Positions 57,933 to 64,000 of a stretch of DNA of 64,000 bases are shown one piece after another. The DNA is from Rugalucina vietnamica (Eukaryota; Mollusca; Bivalvia; Lucinida; Lucinidae). The stretch is taken from assembly GCA_964017185.1 (NCBI GenBank), contig OZ024872.1, forward strand, positions 45,222,188 through 45,286,187, in the 5' to 3' direction. Under the pieces are notes generated by a model. It was not told the DNA's origin and did not search any database. It saw only the letters and a list, made by a program, of their open reading frames with translations. The translations under genes and the position numbers were made by a program. Within the stretch, counting starts at the first letter, position 1. Each line of letters opens with the position of its first letter.

Positions 57933-58321
57933 GCTTTTTTATACAAGTAAATCTTCAAACATGTATATACAGTGACCACACAAAAGTCCTTAAAGTACTA
58001 TGGAGTCACCTATATCTTTGTATTCTGCCAAAACGTGGGTTGGCATTTCATCATAAAATTCATGGTTTGTTTTCTTGGCACAGAATACCAAAGGGGACTG
58101 GGACTTTCACAGAGAAACATTTATACTATGTCTCACTGCTCATATTCATGATATTTAAATCCTCTTGTATAGGCTTTAAGTCAAGGGAATCACCAGGACA
58201 TTCACAGACAGACATTCTTCTAATACATGTATAAATAATGTATTTTGCGGATCAAGGATGAATACAAAGAATATTGCCTTGTACAGCTGTATTAATACTA
58301 CTAGTTTTTGACATCCTTTAC

Positions 58322-58510
58322 TGGCATGTTAATTTCCATGACTTAAACCCTATAGAAGAGGTTTTGAATATCACGAAGAGGAGATATGAGTCATTGCTTA
58401 ACAATAAATTTAGCCCACTTAGCCCCTTGGTGAAACAATCATGAAACTGTATGATGAAATGCCAACCCACGTTTTGACAGAATACAAAGTCATGGGTGAC
58501 TTTAGAGTAC
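58322..58510 (+). pseudogene. DDE-type transposase C-terminal relic
   Basis: The frame from 58322 reads FHDLNPIEEVLNITKRRYES and continues to TGA 58442-58444. A second frame then gives KLYDEMPTHVLTEYKVMGDF. DLNPIE is the usual context of the third catalytic acidic residue in Tc1/IS630-type transposases. Only this fragment remains, inside the foldback centre. Confidence 0.5.
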
Positions 58511-60142
58511 TTTAAGACATGCTTACCTCATGAAGGAACCCATAAGCAAGCTTTGGTCATAAAACCGTCCTAGTAGAATATTAGTTTTCTTGCAAAAACA
58601 CTGACATGCTTAGTTTTATATTGTAACAACCGCTTTACCATGAAATTCTAAAATGAACAATGAATGAAAATCAGCGGTGTTACATTGTAAATAGAGCTCA
58701 TAAAGACGCCAAATTTTCGGCCGTAGTTCAAAAATGGCTATTCTTTCGTATTTTACAAACAAAATTACAAACCATTAACCATGGTTCCTTGTGGTATCTT
58801 TGAAACTCGAATATCAGCGAATTTTTTGTTAAAAATTTGGCTCCATATGTTATGTGATCAAAGAAGGCATACAGCATCACAAACTCTGGAAGTTGTATAT
58901 ACAGAGTAAATATTTATAGACACACTTAACACATTATATAAACAAATTCATCCAGACGTCTATTTCTTGCCAGTGAAGATTGTTCAAAAGCAAGAAGAGT
59001 TGTCAATTTATTTCTGAATATGGCAGGGGCATATCAATAACTGAACACACTAGTATAAATGATTGTGAAACTGAACTTAAAATATACTCTAGCCATTAAA
59101 ATGAAAAAAGTTTGAATGTGGAACATCTCTATGATCGATATGAGATACAGAAAGGTATTCAGAAAATAACATGGCAGATAAGTCAGTGAGGCTCTGGTAA
59201 ACAAAGTTCTTCAACAGGAAGCATAACAAACTATTTGTATCCCATTCAGGAATCATAGATCTTATTATATGTTCCTAAATAGGAATCACCGTTTCCTAAA
59301 TGGGCATCACTTTCTTTTCTAGCTCCCAAATAGGAATCACAGAAAATCAGAAAAAAAATCCTGATTTTAAACCTTAATAACTTTTTTTTCTAGACAGTTA
59401 AAAAAAAAATCTGAACGGTCAAAAGTTTGGAAATTCATTATCTTTAAGCTCTCCAAAATTGGTGAAAATCGCTTAAAAACTGTGATACATTTTTTTGATT
59501 TTCTGAGAGTACTATAAAAATGACAAAAAGATGCCCAATTGAGTATCAAATTGCTATTAATAGTAACATTTACCTGTCAAAGCTATCTAGGTCAGTGATA
59601 CTCAATTGGGCATCTCTCCTCCACTGTTGACCTCGAGGTCACCCAGGTGGGTCATGATGGTACAGCACAAAACTTCAGACCAATATCTACCAACATGCAA
59701 AGTATCAACTTGATCCATCCACAACTTCAAGAGATATAGAGTCATAAAAACTTTAACCAAAAACTTTAACATTTTGAGCAACGCCGACGCTAACGCTAAC
59801 GCCGACGCTAACGCCGACGCCGACGCCGTGGTGACCGCAATAGCTCTTCCTGTACTTTCGTACAGGCGAGCTAAAAAGGGCAGTGAAATGAAAAGATAGC
59901 AGGCTGTGGGGGAAAACAGCAGTGGTTTTACGAAACTTTTACCAGCGAGCAGTCCCCGCAGGGTGGGGCTTTTAGCAGGGATTCGCTGGACCAAAAGTCA
60001 AAGTCCCCGCTATTCCCCGGGCCTGACAAATGACTGGTGCATAAGTAGAAGAGGAATTGCACTGCATGTGTAACGAAACCAAATGCACTGATCTGCGCCT
60101 GTTTTCGCAAAGCAGATTGTTGGTTTTCTGATGCGACGACTC

Positions 60143-60568
60143 AAACTATCAGAAGCAAATTATGAAGTTTCTTCCGCCAAACAGATCCAACTTCGTTTCC
60201 TTTGAACATAATTTTGTTGCTAGCTAGAGGCAAACAAGACTCTCGGGAAGCCATGGTATCCGTTCTGAGTATAATTTGGATCCTTAGTTCTGCTCGTTTC
60301 GTTTTAATGAGTGGTTCTTTGATTTTTATCTAACAGTTAATGAGTACAGTGTTGTTCTAATGGAATCAAACAAAGATTTTGGACGCTCTCTGTGGTGCCT
60401 ATCAGAACTATGCCAGAGTCCCTCTATGGGATCTTGTCGATTGACCAAAACGTTGAAGTACACGCCGGTTTGGCGTAGATCTACTTTTTTATCCATTTCA
60501 TTTTTATCAACACAAAGAATGATATTTTCAACTAAGGCGATTGCAATAAAAATGTAAATACAGTATAT
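60143..60568. other. Intergenic, nothing recognisable
   Basis: A 65-codon frame starts at 60360 but has no recognisable feature. Confidence 0.4.
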
Positions 60569-60803
60569 GAGCCTATGCGTGAGAAAACCAACAATTTGGG
60601 TTTCGACCAGGTCCGATACAAACTGAGTTGTACAGTCACAGATGGTAAGAGGCTGGAAATTTTGAATTTAGAAAGTAGTGGAATTGTACTATCCGTGTAC
60701 ATACCGAAAAACAAAGGCGCTGATCAGCTTCACAGTTACTGCGAAGCTGATCTGCGCCTTTGTTTTCGCCTATGCAGATTGTTGGTTGTCCCATGCGTAT
60801 GCT
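60569..60803 (+). mobile_element. Family A MITE
   Basis: GAGCCTATGCGTGAGAAAAC to CCCATGCGTATGCT. The internal palindrome CGCTGATCAGCTTC...GAAGCTGATCTGCG is intact. Confidence 0.7.
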
Positions 60804-61103
60804 AATATAGAAATGATAAAATTTTTCATAAATGCTGGGTGGTAGAGGCGTCGAACATCATGTAGCATTTACAAACTAAAGGAAAAGGACGGAAAATGCG
60901 ACTATCTTCCTGGCAATCTCTCATTAGTGGAGGCATCATAAATTAACGGTTTCATTTTTTTTTTTGTTTTAGTGATAGAAAAAACGTACGAAAAGAAACT
61001 GCTATCACAATTTGTTTGCCTCATTTGCGGGGGAAAATAAAGTGTTGTTAGCTATCAAGCTGTCAGTTGAGAAAACAGTTTTCCATAAAACAATAATACT
61101 ACA

Positions 61104-61188
61104 TCAGGAAAACATGTCCATGAAAAATATACCACCTTGAACCCAACTTTTATATAGAAAAACAGGGGTTTGCAGGGGTATAGCTATT
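61104..61188 (+). repeat. Family B 5' fragment
   Basis: CAGGAAAACATGTCCATG to GCAGGGGTATAGCTA, cut by the adjoining HINE. Confidence 0.6.
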
Positions 61189-64000
61189 TTTTTTTTAGCT
61201 CACGGTGAGCTTATAGTATAGTAGTCGAGCCGGCGTCCGTCCGTGCGTCCGTTCACATTTTCAAACATCTTCATCTCTGAAAGCGCTTGGCCGATGAAAG
61301 CCAAATTTTGTGTGGAGCATCCATGGGTAGGGGGAACAAAAGTTTATTCGCGGGATCTTGATCACATGATCAAGATGGCCGCCATGCCCATATATGGTAA
61401 AAACCACTCAAAAATCTTCTTCTCCAGAACCAGCGGGCCGATTTGCACGAAACTTGGTATGTAGCATCGGGGACTCCAGCCCATCATAGTTTGCGCAAAT
61501 GATGACCCTGGGATAACCTTGACCTATTTTACGGCAAGGCCAATTTTGGAAACATAAGCTTTTACATGGGAAAAGGCGAAAACTATGGATTTTTAGCTCA
61601 CCTGAGCCGAAGGCTCACAAGGTGAGCTTATAGGATGGCCATGCTCCGTCCGTCCGTCAGTTCACAATTTCAAAGATCTTCTCCTCTGAAACCGCTTGGC
61701 CAATCAAAGCCAAACGTCATGTGGAGCATCCTTAGGAAGGGGGAACCAAAAGTTTATATAAATGGTCCAGGTCACATGACCAAGATGAACGCCATGGCTA
61801 TAAATAGCAAAAACCTTTAAAAATCTTCTTCCCCAGAACCAGTGGGCCGATTTCCACGAAACTTGGTATGTAGCATCGGGGACGCGGGCCCATCAGTTTA
61901 TATAAATCATGACCCTAGGATGACCTTGACCTATTTTACGGCAAGGTCAACTTAGGTCGCCAATGCATTTGAATGGGAAAAAATGGTAAAATGCTATTTA
62001 ATGGGTAAAACTTACTGGGAATAGGCAAACGGACAGAAGAATAATGTTAATGGAAAATGTTAGCCCCTGGGGGGTGTCTGCCCCTGCCCTTGGGCTATAT
62101 ACATGTATATGACCATAATATTCAAACGTCTATTTCTCTGAAACCGCTAGGCCAATTAAAGCCAAACTTGATGTGGAGCAATGTTAGGAAGGGGGAATGA
62201 AAAATTATATAAAAGGTCAAGGTCACTTGACAAAGGATTGCCGCCATGGCTATAAATAGCAACCAGAGGACCATTGGTCCTGAGAACGCTCACCTGAAGC
62301 CTGACCTTGGAATATTAAGTCATCATGAAATGACCTTGACCTTGAATACTCACACATCTTTATTGACTTCATAAGTTGTCTGCATCTGCAGAGTTTCAGG
62401 TCTCAGGCTGCAATAGTTTCCAAACCCAGTGATTTCTGAGAAAACCAAAATTTTAATTTTGATATTTAAATGACCTTTGGTCAAGGTCAAGAAATGACCT
62501 TGACCTTCATTAATAACTTACCTTCATTGACTCCATTAGTTGTCTGCATCTAGCAACTTTCAGGTCTCAGGCTGCAACAATTTCCAAAATATCCATTGGT
62601 TTCGCCTTTTCCCATGTAAAAGCCTATGTTTCCAAAATTGACCTTGCCGTAAAATAGGTCAAGGTCATCCCAGGGTCATCATTTCAACAAACTATGATGG
62701 GCTGGAGTCCCAAATGCTACATACCAAGTTTCGCGAAAATCGGCCAGCCGGTTCTGGAGAAGAAGATTTTGAGTGGTTTTTACCATATATGGGGGTGGCG
62801 GCCATCTTGGTCATGTGACCTGGTTTTCACGATCAAACTTTCGTTCCCCCTACCCATGAACGCTCCACATAAAATTTCACTTTGATTGGTAAAGCAGTTT
62901 CAGAGAAGATCTTTGAAAAGTGTGTATGGACGACAGACTGGTCAAGGTCAAGAGATGACCTTGACCTAAATTAATCACATACTTTCATTAGTTGTTTTGC
63001 ATCTACTTTTCATGCCTCAGGCTGCAATAGTTTTCAAAAAATCCATAATTTTCACTTTTTCCCATGTAAAAGCCTATGTTTACAAAATTGACCTTGCCGT
63101 AAAATAGGTCAAGGTCATGCTAGGGTCATCATTTGATCAAACTATGATGGGCTGTCGTCCCAAATGCTACATACCAAGTTTCGTGAAAATCGGCCTTCCT
63201 GTTCATGAGAAGAAGATTTTTGAGTGGTTTTTACCATATATGGGCGTGGTGGCCATCTTGGTCATGTGACCTGGATTTTGCTACCAAACTTTCGTCACCC
63301 CTACCCATGGATGCTCCATATAAAATTTCACTTTGATTGGCCAAGCGGTTTCAGAGGAGATCTTTGAAAAGTGTGTATGGACGACAGACTGGCCAAGGTC
63401 AAGAGATGACCTTGACCTAAATTAATCACATACCTTCATCTACTCCATTAGTTGTTTTCATCTACCACTTTTCAGGCCTCAGGCTGCAATAGTTTTCAAA
63501 AAATCCATAGTTTTCACTTTTTCCCCATGTAAAAGCCTATGTTTCCAAATTTGACCTTGCCGTAAAATAGGTCAAGGTCATCCAAGGGTCATCATTTTAT
63601 CAAACTATGATTGGTTGAAGTCCCCGATGCTACATACCAAGTTTCGTAGAAATCGGCCCATCGGTTCTGGAGAAGAAGATTTTTGAAGTGTTTTTACCAT
63701 ATATGGGCGTGGCGGCCATCTTGGTCATGTGACCCGGATCTCGCGATCAAACTTCAGTTCCCCCTACCCATGGATGCTCCACATAAAATTTCACTTTGAT
63801 TGGCCAAGCGGTTTCAGAGAAGAAGATCTTTGAAATTGTGGACGACGGACGGACGGACGGACGACGGACGGACGCCGGATCATTGCCATCCTATAAGGTC
63901 ACCTTGTGAGCCTTCGGCTCAGGTGAGCTAAAAACCTTCAAAACTCTTCTTCTCCAGAACCAGAAGGCCTATGATTTTGAAACTTGGCATGAAGCAGCAG
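61189..64000. repeat. Three interleaved HINE copies in opposite orientations
   Basis: Copy 1 (reverse, 61189-61589) starts TTTAGCTCACGGTGAGCTTA. Copy 2 (reverse) starts at 61590 TTTTTAGCTCACCTGAGCC and runs to 62261, then resumes at about 63934 and leaves the window. Copy 3 (forward, 62262-63933) begins ACCAGAGGACCATTGGTCCT and ends CTCAGGTGAGCTAAAAA. It is inserted into copy 2 between ATAAATAGCA and CCTTCAAAACTC. The family is that of 17585-19799. Confidence 0.7.

Larger units (their letters stand above)
55891..57989. mobile_element. 4 bp-duplication element, copy 3, tier 5
   Basis: GAGTTTATCAATATTGACAT to CACAAAAGTCC, with TTAA at 55887-55890 and 57990-57993. It is interrupted by two MITEs. 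Confidence 0.8.
54786..59626. mobile_element. Large foldback element with ~1.1 kb arms, tier 4
   Basis: CAGTGGAGGAGAGATGCCCA opens it and the inverse closes it; TTGAC is duplicated (54781-54785, 59627-59631). The arms 54786-55890 plus 57990-58060, and 58450-59626, are inverted near-copies. Once the 55891-57989 insert is removed the left arm is continuous. The ~390 bp centre carries a transposase relic. Confidence 0.75.
53931..59877 (+). repeat. Pearl/HINE-type element, tier 3 of nest
   Basis: Begins with hairpin GAGCTGTC AAA GGACAGCGTAGCTC. Units of ~155-170 bp are marked by CACCCAGGTGGGTCATGATG at about 54027, 54306, 54461, 54630 and 59641. A CCGACGCTAACG hexamer array is at 59781-59829, then hairpin AGCTCTTCCTGTAC / GTACAGGCGAGCT and AAAAA. 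Confidence 0.7.
53798..60039. mobile_element. Family E MITE, tier 2 of nest
   Basis: CACTAGTCATTTGT at the left and ACAAATGACTGGTG at the right, with GC-rich flanks (CGGCCCGGGGG; CCCCGGGCC) as in 52403-52880. A target duplication is not clear. Confidence 0.65.
53695..60142 (+). mobile_element. Family A MITE expanded to 6.4 kb by nested insertions
   Basis: The left half (about 53695-53797) runs through GCCGGTCTGTGCAGTCACAG and GCTTGAAATTTTG. The right half (60040-60142) continues AAGTAGAAGAGGAATTGCAC through ATTGTTGGTTTTC to GACGACTC. Everything between is younger. Confidence 0.7.

Overview
The window is animal genomic DNA: AT-rich, with spliced genes, GT-AG introns, a rhodopsin-like GPCR, tRNA-derived SINE remains, a jockey-like LINE remnant and very many non-autonomous DNA transposons. 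Elements built of tandem cores, a microsatellite and a terminal hairpin, the architecture known from bivalve pearl elements and Helentron-derived HINEs, make a marine bivalve mollusc the best guess. The species cannot be read from the sequence.

Positions 1-3863 hold one end of a compact virus-like element. Three minus-strand genes (an uncharacterised protein cut by the window edge, a fibre-like coiled-coil protein, and a probably beta-rich protein) lie 23-26 bp apart. They are divergent, across a 44 bp AT-rich spacer, from a plus-strand gene for a small two-helix membrane protein with N-terminal PTAP and YPDL motifs. The copy is dead: a 758 bp transposon with an 8 bp target duplication splits the third gene, and an in-frame TGA breaks the fourth.

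Positions 6203-27407 hold a six-exon minus-strand gene, assembled here by matching splice phases (429 codons plus stop). It encodes a largely disordered protein that I do not recognise. Its introns are full of repeats and contain a decayed duplicate of exon 4. Positions 43544-44926 hold an intact single-exon peptide-type GPCR on the minus strand, with an open alternative frame just beyond its stop.

The rest is layered mobile DNA. Main families: (A) a 234 bp MITE with GAGCCGCC termini and 4 bp target duplications, more than a dozen copies; (B) a HINE-like family with CATGTCCATG / TTGCATGGGC ends; (C) a foldback family with GAGGTTATAAAAC ends; several pearl/HINE-type tandem arrays that all end in a hairpin followed by an A run; a roughly 720 bp element inserted at 4 bp TTAA/TGAA duplications; hAT-, mariner- and MULE-like non-autonomous elements; and elements with subterminal arrays of short motifs. 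Nesting is extreme: 53.7-60.1 kb is a six-tier nest grown inside one family A MITE, and 29.3-35.3 kb is a tandem duplication broken by three transposons. The two host genes show no functional link to each other or to the virus-like element.
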